DNA from: Tieghemiomyces parasiticus
Taxonomy: Eukaryota; Kickxellomycota; Dimargaritomycetes; Dimargaritales; Dimargaritaceae
Assembly: GCA_027575765.1 (NCBI GenBank)
Contig: JANBPT010000723.1
Location: 1-24,962 of the forward strand
DNA: 24,962 bases
Direction of reading: 5' to 3'
Every line of letters begins with the position of its first letter. Position 1 is the stretch's first letter. The notes beneath the pieces were generated by a model. The model had not been told where the DNA came from and searched no databases. It worked only from the letters and a program-made list of their open reading frames with translations. Shown piece after piece: positions 10,806 through 21,900 of this stretch. Both the position numbers and the translations under genes were made by a program.

Positions 10806-12470
10806 ATGGGTAAGTCTGCCCACCCGCCTGCCATCCTTACGGCGCGTCCTCGTCCCGCCGGTCTGCCGTACCCGAGTGCAGCGAGCGTGTCGGGCTCTAG
10901 GCTGATCCACAGCCCAGCCATCAACCACCGCTCCTTGCCCTCTACATCTCCGTACCGGGCTCCCGCCCCCTCTTGAGTCGTGTTTGAGAACCCCTCCCTC
11001 CCCCTCACGCTCACTCGCTACCCCTCCCGCCCCACCCCGCTCTAACCAACCTCTACCACACCCCACTTCCTACTATTAGGTCACGGTTCCCGTTCCAACG
11101 GCTCGCGCCGCGGCCAACGTAACCGCTCAACGTCTTCACGTCAGCGGTACAACCCCGACATCACCCGCTGCGTGTGTGGTCGCAAGCAGGAGGAGGGTCT
11201 GTTTATGATTCAGTGCGACGAGTGCCAGGTCTGGCAGCATGGCGAGTGTGTCAACCTGCCCGACAAAAAGTACTGCCCCGAGAGCTACTTTTGCGAGCTC
11301 TGTCGCCCTGAAGACCACCCGTACTTGCTCTTAACACCGCCGGCCGACGCGAAACGCACGTCTGCCACCCGCCCAGCTGGTGCCCCATACGCCCCCATAG
11401 ACAAGGATGATGACCACCGGGTAGGGAATGACCAAGAGGATGCGTACCCCTCAGCCACTGACACCGTTCCTCGGTCGCGTCGACCCAGTCAGTCGAGCCG
11501 GCCACGGCCACCACGGTCTCCCAAGACCAACAAGCCCTTGCGGCCCGCTGCCCGCGGCGCACCCCCCAGTCCGCCGCAGTCGGCCACCACTTCCACCTCT
11601 ACTCAACCCAACGATGTCGCTGTCCCCACCCGCCCTGCCACTCTCGCACTTGACCGCACGAACCAGACGTGGCTGGCTGATGCGAAGGCCACCGGGACCC
11701 AGAGCCTGTGCCCGTCCCCGACCCTGCCTACTGACAGCAAGCGTTCCTACGAAAGTGACGACGAGGTGGTGCTGGGTGACGTGGTCGAAAAGAAGCGCCG
11801 CCTAGGACGCACCACCTCTGCGCGGACGGCCGGGGCTGCCCAATCTTCTGCCGCCCCCTCGGGTGCCTCCACTCCGCTTCCCCATCCCGCCGATGGCGAT
11901 TCGGCCAATGAAGATGCCACCAGTGTCATTGCTCCACCTCCAGCCCGGCGGCGTACCAGCACCAAGAAGCCCACGAAAAACGCCCGCAAGTCCGGCACCA
12001 AGGCCCGCGGCGGTCGGCGTAACGGGACCAGCGATGGTTCCCAAGTGTCCACACCGACCGACAGTGGCCATGAGGCCGCGGGTACACCCATTGACAAAGA
12101 AGACCATCGACCTAGTCCCCTCACCTCGGCGGATCTGCTTCGGGCCGAGCCCTACGTCTGCAAGGTGACCTACCCGTCACCTGGCATGTCCTTGGGCGAC
12201 ATGCGCAAGCGGGCCTGCCTGATGCTGGAATATGTGACCCGGGTGCAGGACGCCCGACTGGACCGGAAATTGACTTCGGCGACTCGGCCAGTAGGTGTCG
12301 CTGTCAGCGTTTCCTCACCAGCCGCCGCCCCATTATCTTCTTCCCCAGTTCACTCCCCCGCATCCCAGACCATGACGGAGTCTACTGACGAGGGCACCGC
12401 GTCCAGCATCCAGCTCATTGACATGTTGACCCGCGACCTTATACGGTTCCAAGAGATGCTCACCAGCTGA
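10806..12470 (+). CDS. CTI6: PHD-finger protein, Cti6-like (Rpd3L histone deacetylase subunit)
   Basis: This is probably a nuclear chromatin reader similar to yeast Cti6, a PHD subunit of the Rpd3L histone deacetylase complex. The exons are 10806-10809 and 11080-12470, giving 464 residues. Exon 1 carries only ATG plus one base. The joined start reads MGHGSRSNGSRRG, with an in-frame TGA at 10785 upstream. Residues 32-76 form a C4HC3 PHD finger: C32, C34, C47, C50, H55, C58, C73 and C76, with the typical FMIQCDEC and VWQHGEC cores. The middle is Ser/Pro/Thr-rich with basic stretches (EKKRR) that could be nuclear signals. A helical block at about 371-396 (MSLGDMRKRACLMLEYVTRV) resembles the conserved helix after the PHD finger in fungal Cti6 proteins as I recall them, and a short helix ends the protein. 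The PHD assignment is secure; Cti6 orthology is likely but unproven. Confidence 0.8.
10810..11079 (+). other. Intron 1 of the PHD-finger gene
   Basis: The donor is GTAAGT (10810-10815), directly after ATGG. The branch-like CTAAC is at 11042-11046, followed by a C/T tract and TATTAG (acceptor AG 11078-11079). Length is 270 bases. Splicing rebuilds a Gly codon and runs straight into the PHD reading frame. Confidence 0.85.
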
Positions 12471-12650
12471 GAGCCGTGCTGCTATCCCCACCGCCTTCTG
12501 TTATCTAGGTTCCCACCTCTGTCATTCTCACTCTCCGCATATATTCGTTACATTGACCTTCTGACATACTCGGTTTATTTTCAGGCCGTTACGTCTCTTT
12601 TTTCCGCGCCCTAATTTACTCGCTGCGCCTCCGTTCCCAAAACCTTTTGT

Positions 12651-12708
12651 CCCTCTTTTTCTCTCCCCTCTCCCTCTCTCTCCCTCTCTCCCTCTCTTCC
12701 ACCCTCTC
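12651..12708. repeat. CT-rich microsatellite in the 3' region of the PHD-finger gene
   Basis: This is an imperfect run of CTCTC and CCCTCT units on the + strand, nearly pure pyrimidine. It starts about 180 bases after the stop codon and probably lies within or just past the 3' untranslated region. Confidence 0.7.
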
Positions 12709-14187
12709 ATTTCTGACATCCACTTTGCTCACCTCGTTACATATCCACTCCTCTCTCGACTTGCTATTATCCGTTTTGCATTCTGCCCGGTACGCTATGA
12801 ACTTAGTCGACGTAAAGCCTGACCTGGTTTATAGCGCACTTTGAGATATTTTCCATATATTCTGATTCACTCTCGACCATATACATACACTATACTGTTC
12901 TTCCTTCAGCCTGCTTCCTCATCACCTATTGTCAATAATCAGTTTAGGTCCATATATTGCATACTGCTCTTGTCGCTGTCAATATAGTCGTATTAATCAA
13001 CGATTTATATTGATAACCTTGACCGCCATACCAGAAAATATGTTGGTAGGCACCAGGGTATAATTCAATGCCTATATATGAATTGCATCAGCTTTAGATG
13101 GAGGAGGGGTACGAGGCCCATTGTGCCGCTCTAGGGAAGCTCGCAACGTGGATTTAACATTCGCGAAATTTCTCGTTACGATCCTGACCAAAGATCGGCG
13201 CATATGATGGGAACAGCTAGTGTCGTGCCTCAGTTTAGACAATTAGATGGTATAGTAAACCACTGTGACCCGACCACACTCCCTGCGGCAGTGGCTCACA
13301 CTCATGGACAAACAAGCGTAACCCAGGATACACACACACATAATTGATATAGGGGGGGGCAGTAGCCAAAGTATCCTCTTGTGGAAAATAACATAGAGTA
13401 CCTATTAATTCCTGTTAATGGTCTATAGTAGCTAGAGAGCTGAAGGTCCTGGCCCAATACTATTTCCGAGAAGTATAATGTCCTACGCTGGTATTAAAGT
13501 CCACAAAATGCCCTTAGTGAATTGGCCATAGCCGGTCGCCACAACTATCAACCCGGCCATTGGCTATCGCGACCAAAGAGGTATCAGCCGACCCGAAATT
13601 ACACAAAAAAAGCAACAGGGAAAAGTGATATATAAAAGGAAGTAGGCAGCAGCAAGTACAGGGTAATCTACCAGTAGCTAAATAGGAAAGAAAGTGATCT
13701 ATTAAGGTGGAAGTCCAAGACGATACGAACCATATTATCCATATGCTAATCGACAGTAGCGAGCTTCAAATGTAAGCTTCAATTAAAGTAAAGATAATCT
13801 ACAATTATGAACTCCTCGGAATTTATGAATCCTCCCGATCGACAAAGTCCGGAAACCCTCCGAAACGTCCTTCGACCCGCTTAGCTTGGATGGTAGAAAT
13901 ATTGCGCTGAAAGGGGGGAGGGGATATGAATATCGACAAAGAGTAAATCCATGCCAACTACTCTGGGTAAATAAATGATTTCCTGTAACATCAAAAGTTA
14001 ACAAGTATAGGAATAATAGACAGGTACAGAAGCGCCACATTATACAAGCGGCCCCTTGACTTATAGGCGAATCTACTAAGGCCTTTGCCCAACCAGATTG
14101 TGTGCCAGATGATTCTAACGGGGTAATTGCCCCTCATGTTTGTATTTTTAACATTGATAATCTAATGTCGGAAGTTCAAAAATATAG
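12709..14187. other. AT-rich intergenic region
   Basis: I find no gene in about 1.5 kb between the PHD-finger gene and the tRNA. The composition is AT-rich, with a short CA repeat near 13330-13340 and a G run near 13351-13358. The only longer open frame, 13783-14040 on the minus strand, is hydrophobic and Leu/Phe/Ser-rich, and has no neighbouring splice or promoter signals that I would trust. Confidence 0.6.
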
Positions 14188-14260
14188 GCCCGGTTAGCTC
14201 AGCTGGTAGAGCGTGAGGCTTTTAACCTTAATGTCGTGGGTTCGAGCCCCACATCGGGCG
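14188..14260 (+). tRNA. tRNA-Lys (anticodon UUU), no intron
   Basis: All four stems can be folded by eye in 73 bases. The acceptor is GCCCGGT (14188-14194) with ATCGGGC (14253-14259), with one G-T pair. The D stem is GCTC/GAGC. The anticodon stem is TGAGG/CCTTA around loop CTTTTAA (14219-14225), giving anticodon TTT. The T stem is GTGGG/CCCAC around TTCGAGC. The discriminator base is G and CCA is not encoded. The T-arm contains a normal B-box (GGTTCGAGCCC). It reads AAA codons as Lys. Confidence 0.95.
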
Positions 14261-14264
14261 ATTA

Positions 14265-14271
14265 TTTTTTT
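14265..14271 (+). terminator. RNA polymerase III T-run terminator
   Basis: Seven T residues start five bases after the tRNA-Lys, the usual pol III termination signal. Confidence 0.85.
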
Positions 14272-15050
14272 CATTCTCAGATGTTGGCTGCAATGCGGCC
14301 AGGGCCGATGATCATCAGCACATTGTTAGGGAGTTATCTCTATCGGGATACCGGAAACTTTTGGGACCGGATGCAGATCGAATGGCTTTTGCAAGCTATT
14401 GCAGTCAAAATAGGATGCGCGACTTTTTCGTAGGTGAAACGGAAGCAATTACGGTAGATGCCAGTCAGGAAGTGAAATTCACAAGCGGACTTGCCATCAT
14501 GGGAGACCTCGCTTCCTTCCTCTGTAACGTGTCTACGTGCATTATACCATGTTGCGGAAGATAAGGCGGCGCGAGGTCTACGGCCTGTCGCATGCTGAAA
14601 GTGAGCTTGTCCAGTCAGCTCCCCAACCAGGCCAAAGCATACGCTAAGGGAGCTCCACCAGCAGGGAGGCCCCTGGGGCCCGGCACCCGTCGTGACCGGT
14701 GATTTCTAACTCCCCAGCGGTTATCTCAGGAGGGCTGGTGCCATTGGAATTTTATGTAAATGTATGTCACCCGGGTTTCCAAGCTCAGACTCCGTGCTGC
14801 AGTGATATCTGGATAAGGGGTATAGGGGAGCTGTCGGGGGAGGGGGCGGGGACTGGCGGCCGCTGTGATTGGCCGAGGGCACGGGGCTGTCACGTTCTCT
14901 TTTTTTTAGCGAGCCTGCGGCTCACTCCCCAGTGCTGCTGCTCGAGATGATTGTTTCCTTTGCCTGGTCTGTCCAATGCCAATGGTTTTGCTATCGCCCA
15001 TCATCAGCCGCAATGGAGGCCCGGCCCTCGCGCGCGCTCCGCATCTCCTA
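14272..15050. other. Intergenic region upstream of the OPI1 leader
   Basis: There is no convincing gene. The sequence becomes GC-rich after about 14560, with a GGGGGAGGGGGCGGGG block around 14836-14851 and a CCAAT motif in reverse (GATTGG, about 14866-14871), both typical of promoter DNA. A poly-T run is near 14901-14908. Open frames at 14869-15719 overlap each other in different frames and are Pro/Ser/Cys-rich, as expected from C/T-rich DNA. Confidence 0.5.
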
Positions 15051-15219
15051 TTCCGGTTCGTGGGCCTGCTCCCCTGCGAGCGGCCGACTGACGCCCGGGC
15101 CGGGGGAGAGGGATTTGTGCGCTGTCGTTGTTGCGGGCGGGCTTGATGGTGCTGTCTTACTTCGTTGGCTTGTGAGAAACCCCATCGCCCACGCACATGG
15201 CCTGGCACTAGGTGCCCCC

Positions 15220-16298
15220 TCCTCCTCTCACCGCCTGGCCTGTACAGCCGCCTGCCCAATCGCTTCTGTCAGAAGCTACGGGCGGTTCGCTTCGTCTCTT
15301 TTAAAACCCCCCTGCCCTTGCCTCAACGAAATCCTTCTCCCAAAGCCTATTCCAGTCCCCTCTGTATGCCCTATGCGCCCGACCTTCTTTTGACCAACTT
15401 CTGCACCCAGTGGAGCTGTCTTTTCTCGACCCGCACCTGTACTTCTACCGCACCACATTGCTTGGCAGCCTCCACTCATTCCTCGCCATCGCCACGTCTT
15501 TGCACCTGGTCATTTGGGCTATTGTTCCGCACGATTCGGCAGCGCCCCTCCCAATTAGATCCCTCCTCCTCGTCGCCTGAGTCTACCGCAACGTTTGCCC
15601 TCCTCTCTTGCGTATACATTGGCTGGACTGCAGCCGATTACGCCGCGCCTTGTTGCTGCTCCCCCTGTCTACAGTCGATTGCCCCGTCCTGCACCTTCTC
15701 CGTGGACGTTGCCAGCTAGCTTGACTGCCCCGCCGTGTTTGCCGTGCGTTTGACTCAATCCGCATACGCCGCACTTTCCCAGTCGTGGGTAATTTTCGCC
15801 TTCCGACGCTTGGCTTTGGCTTTCGATGGTGTGTGCTGTGACGAGCTGCCTCCCCTCCCTCTTCTACCTTGACGGCAGCCATTTTTACTTGTCACACTAC
15901 CTCACAACCCTCCTGTTCTGTATAGCCTTCGCTCATTAGTCTCTAGCTCCCTTACCCTCCCGCACGTCTGCCACAACCTCCTAACTGAACCTTCACTGAC
16001 TGTCATTGCCGCGGTTGGCCCTTCTCCCTTCGAGATTCGATTGCGCTAAAAAGTGTTTTTCTCCCTTGAACGTTCAAGTGCCACACACCCAGCAACCCGT
16101 CCTGATAAAGTACCCGTCGACCTCCACGCTACCTGTAAACGGCAGCCCACGCCTGTCTTGCCACACGGTCCCTTGCGCTACACCGTAGGTCGCCACCGCT
16201 TTACCCCGCCCCCCCCACCTCGCACCCTTATTCCTTTACTCCTTTCTCCCTAGAAAGTGGTAGCGGTGTGACACGTGAACCTGACCTTATAACTGGCC
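15220..16298 (+). promoter_or_regulatory. Pyrimidine-rich leader/promoter of the OPI1-type gene
   Basis: About 1.1 kb of strongly C/T-biased + strand leads up to the OPI1-type start, like the region before the PHD-finger gene. It is probably promoter plus a long 5' untranslated region. I could not place the transcription start or confirm any leader intron. Confidence 0.45.
16272..16277 (+). promoter_or_regulatory. CACGTG E-box just upstream of the OPI1-type start
   Basis: A palindromic CACGTG lies 21 bases before the start codon. Basic helix-loop-helix factors bind this core, and yeast Ino2/Ino4 bind the related CATGTG core at UAS-INO sites. The same hexamer occurs elsewhere in the window, including inside coding sequence, so chance is possible. 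Confidence 0.25.
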
Positions 16299-18922
16299 AT
16301 GGTGCTCAAGGATACTGCCCCACCCCTACTATCTACTTCAGCCCCTTCCTTCGCCTTCCATAGCACCGCTATGAACCTCTCGCCTACCTCTACGGCCGAC
16401 CGGGCAAAATGCGCCAGTCCCCCGCCCAACCGTCGTTCGCCCATTCACATGTTTACCGCCGAAGGGGGCGACGTCCCAGTTCCCGGTGCAAGCACCACCA
16501 ACGCCGGAACCGCGCACCCGTCCTCCTCAAGTGGCCGGATATCGGTAGAGCAGCTGTGCCACGCCACTCCGGCGCCGTCTTCCGGTGGCGACGAGGGGCG
16601 TCATCTCGCTGCTGCCGACCGCCCATACGACCACCATCGTAACCACCGTACCGGGCCCACCGGTTCCCCCGTACAGGAGCCTGTCGACGATGACGTCCAC
16701 CTGGCCGCCCAAGCCTTGGGCCAACTGGGTGCAATGTCACCTATTGCCGGGAATTCCATCGACTTTATGAGTCGCGTGACGAGCTATCCGCTAGTAAATA
16801 CCGCTCTGCGTATGTATCAGAGTTCTAAGGCCAGCTCTCGCGTTATGAAGGTAAGTTAAAGCTTCCTAGATGCATCTTTATCCATTTCACTTGTTGGGTA
16901 ACCACAAGCCAGGAATGGCTGGATGGCGTCGGTCGCTGTTACATTACTTCACCTGACCGGCCCCTACCTAACGCGATATATTGCGGAGGTTGGGGGATGG
17001 TTGTACAGGAACGCTTTGATTCAGGAGTTTCAGCTTTCTAGGTCCTCGCTTCGTGCCCCCAATCTTACCTGATGGAGGCGAGGGTTGTGATACCATCATA
17101 ACCCAAGCCGGTCTACTGTGGCGGCGAGAATGCCTCAGCCGGTTCTGGCCTGGGCCGGTGCGTGGACCTAGTATGCTCTCCTGCCTCTCGTTCCTTACTT
17201 GGTCATTACATAGGCCTAGCCTGGATTGTACTCGGTAGTAATGCCTCCCCCCAGTCCCCCTGTCATTTCGATAACACTACTCTTTCCCATAGTGCTTGTT
17301 TAGGGCCTTCACATGGTCATAGAGGCTAGTGACTAACCGTCAGCCCTCTCCCTCATTACCTTCCCAACTCCTTCTCCTTTGTATAGTATGGCGCGGAGAC
17401 AATGGAGAGCTCCGTCAAGACCCTGTGTCGCCCAGTCCTCAACCGCCTCGAGACTAATTTGGTAGGTCTCGATGACTTTGCGTGTAAGCAACTGGATAAG
17501 GTAAGGCCAGGTCTCTTTTTCCTCCAATTACTCGCTTCCCCCTCCCTCCCTAATTGTTATGGACCCGACAGGCAATTGCGTTCTACCGAGTCTCTGTGGT
17601 CGGCCTGCGATTTCGTTTGTACACCTTACTAATGGGCCACCACGCCCCTTTGACCACGCTATTTACCTCCACCACAGATTGAACGCCACTGCAAATTGAG
17701 CGAGGGGGCTCCCGCCTGGGCAGTTAGCTCGGCCGTGGCCCCCGCCGTGGACTGTCGCTTACGCAAACGAACCCAGCAGCGCCGCGTCCTAGAGGAATAC
17801 GATACGGGGGTACCAGCGCCCCCGACTACGACGGAAGCGTTGGTGGCTACGATCCCGGCCGCCACCACCACCGCGGAGACTAGTGCTGCCGACGCCAGTG
17901 CGCGGACATGGTGGAAGCAAGTCCTGGTCGGAGCCGGTACCGGTGCCGTGGTTTTCAGCGAGGAGAGCATGCGCCGTATCAAGTACTGCCTGGACTGGCT
18001 ACAGTACGCAGCCGGTCACATCCAGAGTCAGATCACAACCCTGCGCGAGGTCATCCAGTCCCTGCAGGAGACAGTACTGGGCGGGGGTGACGGCTACGGC
18101 CAGCCTGGGGAATCGGCTGAGGCGGGTGTCGTCGGACGGCGTACGATTCACCCGATTGTGGCTCGTCTGGCCAAGACCAAGCGCGAGGTTGTGCAGATCA
18201 TGAAAAAAGTCATCTCTATCATAAGCCAGTACGCTGGATCGGCCCTACCGGCGGAGGCCCGCCGCCACGTGCGTAATCTCATCATGGGGCTCCCCAGCCG
18301 CTGGGCCGCCATCGATCCGCGGTCCTCGGCTCCGGGGTCGCGGTCTGGTACCGCATCCCCAGCCGCTCTGTCGTCCCCATTGCTCTCGCCAGCGGCCGTC
18401 CAGGCGCGCGCCAACCCGTTGGTGCATTCTGAAGCCAATGCCCGTAAAGTGCTTAATTTTGCCACTGAGTCGCAACTCATGCTCGAAAACGTCTCGGGCG
18501 TGTTCCAGGAGATTATGGGCGGGGCCGAAGGCTGGCGCCGAACCTTCCGGGGCCTTGGTTTCAATGTAAACACCTCCGTGGCCGCTGACGGCGATATCAT
18601 GATGGCGGGTCTCGAGGGACATGGTGGCGTCGATGCTCGCTCCACATCGTCGACACCGGTCCCTTCCGGCCTGTACCCAACTACCCCTACCACTTTGTCG
18701 GCCGCCTACACGTCGTCCGTGCCCTCCCCAAACTTAACCCTTGCCAGCATCGCCGAGGACCGGGCCTCCGGGGAGAGCAGCCCCAAGCGGAACCGTGTTG
18801 CGGGCTGGACCGGCGAACCTATTGCCGGCCAGTCGGCCTGGTCCGACCCTATGACCACCACCGACCTACGGCACACGTACGCGCCAACCAGCACCACGGG
18901 CGATATGAGCACGGACACGTGA
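16299..18922 (+). CDS. OPI1: Opi1-family transcriptional regulator of phospholipid genes (three exons)
   Basis: In yeast, Opi1 is held at the ER by phosphatidic acid and Scs2, and enters the nucleus to repress inositol and phospholipid genes. The exons are 16299-16850, 17387-17500 and 17678-18922, giving 636 residues. An in-frame TAA at 16290 and GGCCATGG context fix the start. The Opi1 domain runs from about residue 130 to 517: DVHLAAQALGQL, then PLVNTALRMYQSSKASSRV crossing into YGAETMESSVKT and LDDFACKQLDK (exon 2), then VFSEESMRRIKYCLDWLQYA (about 314-333), SQYAGSALPAEARRHVRNLI (from about 405) and a final ANARKVLNFATES helix. These are the family's conserved blocks in order. The first 129 and last 120 residues are low-complexity. 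I see no obvious FFAT motif for VAP/Scs2 binding. Yeast Opi1 is 404 residues, so this is longer. Confidence 0.92.
16851..17386 (+). other. Intron 1 of the OPI1-type gene
   Basis: The intron has donor GTAAGT, a CTAAC branch site at 17333-17337, a long C/T tract and TATAG acceptor, for 536 bases. It is phase 0 and joins a Lys codon to Tyr-Gly-Ala-Glu, restoring the conserved Opi1 sequence across the junction. Confidence 0.9.
17501..17677 (+). other. Intron 2 of the OPI1-type gene
   Basis: The intron has donor GTAAGG, a TACTAAT branch site at 17627-17633 and acceptor CCACAG, for 177 bases, phase 0. It joins QLDK to IERHC, keeping the Opi1 domain continuous. Confidence 0.9.
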
Positions 18923-21900
18923 GAGAGGAGTGGTTACGGCCGTGGTCGCATTCTTCCTTCCCACTTCCGAAAGAAGTGCCTTGTACTCTCGTCCACCAAA
19001 TGCTTTGGCTTATACTACGAAATAACGGTTCCTGTGGCCACCACCCTTCCCGTTCCTCCGTTTACCTTGGTTTTCCGACTGGTCCGACCCACTCTCATGT
19101 TATTTTCTTTTTAGCTAGTGGCTGCCATTAACCGTTTTCGGGTTGCTTTTTTTTAATTAGTGTATCCCGTACGAAACCACCTCCTCTGTACATCACATCA
19201 TCATTGTTCTCCCCACCCTCCTTAGGCTGCCGACCAGTGTAAACACGCCACAACATTGACACTGCGTATAGTATCGGTACCCTTAGTATCGTTTTGACCC
19301 TCCGCTGTCTCCCATTGTTTTATATCCATTACCCTCCATGCGACCGGTCCCTCTCCCCGGTTGGTTTTCTGGGGTCCACCACTCCAGTTCCTTCTACCCC
19401 CCCCTTCCTACCAGTAGTAATACAAAATACGTTATTGAAATTTACCAATTGGCTGGTGACGGCTAAGCTGACATAGAAATCATGAACTTTCCGGATCATT
19501 TGCCATCCAACGCACCCAGTGAAGTTTAGGTGAGAGTTTTTTCCGGGGCATAGTAGGTCGTTACTTGATCTGGGACTCCTTGGTGTTATCCAGTTGACGG
19601 CATCTCTTGACGTCGCGAAAGCGAATACCTATCCTTGGAAACCGACTATGCCAATCCCTAGTTAAGTGCGAGGGGCTCTAACGAAGGGGATGTATCGTTA
19701 TTAGGCCACCCGGAATTACTCTGGCTTCAAGCATAGCTGAACGGATATTGTTAAAAGGTCTCCCCTGCGCGGGTGAAGGGTATCGTGTATTTAATCTGGT
19801 TAGCGAGTCAAGACAAAGTACCTCTTGGGGAGAAGCAGGTAGCGGCCGTTTGCTAGCTACTACAGGTGCCCTGCAGGGTGATCGACCCTCATTCTTCATA
19901 TAGCCTCACTTCCTCGTTACTTCGATTATCCTGTCAACAGCGAAACGCATCTAGCGAGGTTTTTAGCTTAACAGAGCTAGAAATGAAGCGGATATAACCG
20001 GCATCCCTACTTTGCTTCGCCGATTAGTTGCAGCCCTAACTACTTATCGACTAGATGGTCGTGTACATTCTAATAGCAAGGCGATATTCTACGCCATTCC
20101 AAAGCCACGTGGTATAGGTTTTTTTTTAAGATAAAGCCACGAGAGGAGCCAATCACGCAGGTAAGTGTCAAGTGGAGAATGACAGCGGAGTAGGTATGTA
20201 AAGGGGGTTTGTGGTTGCGTCAAGGAAACTTCAGGAGGTAGAGTAAGCATGTGATACACCGCCTATCCGGGGAAAGCAGATCCATGGGAGACGCCAATGG
20301 GATGGGAACTGTGGTAGGCGATCCATCTATTCCTGGCTCGTCTAACCCGACCTACGTTGCCGACGTGGGAGACGCTAAGGCGCAGGGCAAAGATATCAGC
20401 CCAGGGGGCTTTAACATTTCCGTTTGACATAGTCCCGCAAGGCATGGTAAGAACGGCATCCGTTTAGTCCAAGTACATCTACCTCCTTTTGGGCAACCCA
20501 ATCCCTTACTTGGTTTCATCCCCTACTTTGACGTTGGCCTACCTTACCATGGCTATTTATTTATTTTACCATGTGGCCTTTAAAGGAATATGGTGAGTGA
20601 GTGTCAAATATTTGGTGGTTGACACCGCCTTCGTTGCCATTTTGTGATTACTTTGTCATTGGATTAGACAAAAGTCGAAAAGAATAGGCAGATGTTTATT
20701 TATCCACGCTCCTCTTTGCTGACGAGTAATCCGCCACCATAGGGTCCGGGGTCAGCAGAGAAGAATGGGTGCTGCGGACTGGACCAGGAAGGTAAGGGGG
20801 TTGATCATGGCACAGATATGATATGTATATGTATATATATATTGTAAACTTCTTCATGAAGGGTAAAGTATGACCTAACAAATAGGACGCTAGAGGCACT
20901 TTAGATTTGCCCTTCCCTCTTAGTGATGATGCTATCCCCATTTTCATCATTTCTCCCATATTTAACCTGGATGCTCATGATCGTAATACGCACATTGGTC
21001 ATTCCGCTTCCCGGCCCCTTCTTTTTGTGGTACACCGGCTGCTACGAGTGGTACCTGACCAACCTGTCATCGAGGACGGGGGAAGGGGTGAGCGGATAGG
21101 TGCCAACGGCCTGATCCGCAATAACCCTAGCAGGATCCAACGAACATTAGGCCGAGTACTAGGATAATCCGGGGGGGAACCCATGACCGTTACATGTGGG
21201 CACGTAAGCACGTAAGCGAGGAGAAAATGGGACGTCACAAGAGAAGAAAACTCGTTGGGTTGGTGCAGGCGAGAGGAGAGCTGAGCGGGCATAGGGATAA
21301 GATGGCGAATCCGAGATCTACCAGGGGTCCCACCTCTCCACTACTCACCATCTTATCTCCCAGTTCCTCTGTTTGATTCTCGCAATCCACTCCAGACTGA
21401 CCAAGAGGGGGCAGCGGCAGAAAATCTTACCATATTAGTAAGTAGAAATTCGCCATGTAGGTCCATGTTTCCCTGATAGATACCGGACTGGGCAAAGGGT
21501 GGGGTGGGGTGATGTATGTGTGCGTGGCTCTGCTGGATATGGCTGACACTTAGCCATACACCTATATAAAGATACGCTGGCATTGGGTAAAACGGAATAC
21601 AGGATTGATACTCGCTCAACCGACCACGATCATCCGCCATGAACTTTTCTGTAAAGTGCGACTGGTGTGATGCTGATCCTGGTCAAGCATGGTCCTTCCA
21701 ACAGCTGTGGACGACTCAATTTCCCATATAGAATGCAGCCGCTTCTTATTAGTAAGTTAAAGCTTCTTTGAGCAACATGTGCCGTGCTGCCCAAAATCTA
21801 AAAATACCATGATAAACAGCACACAGCCGATAACCGACAGCTCAGGATAGGCTGAAGTCTGGTGGTGCCCTGAATTTAACAGACGATGAGGGGGGGGGGA

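Noticed and set aside
10158..10813. Two overlapping + strand frames of 177 and 186 codons
   Set aside because: They lie in the C/T-rich leader, where stop codons are rare. The products are Pro/Ser/Leu/Phe-rich low-complexity sequences in two frames at once. The PHD-finger protein starts in a third frame.
14869..15719. Overlapping + strand frames of 174 and 184 codons before the OPI1-type gene
   Set aside because: This is the same effect of pyrimidine-rich DNA: different frames overlap, no domain is visible, and the residues are Ser/Pro/Cys-rich.
16851..21765. Shared 15-base string GTAAGTTAAAGCTTC at 16851 and near 21751
   Set aside because: A match this short is expected by chance once or so in a 25 kb window, and the flanking sequence does not align.
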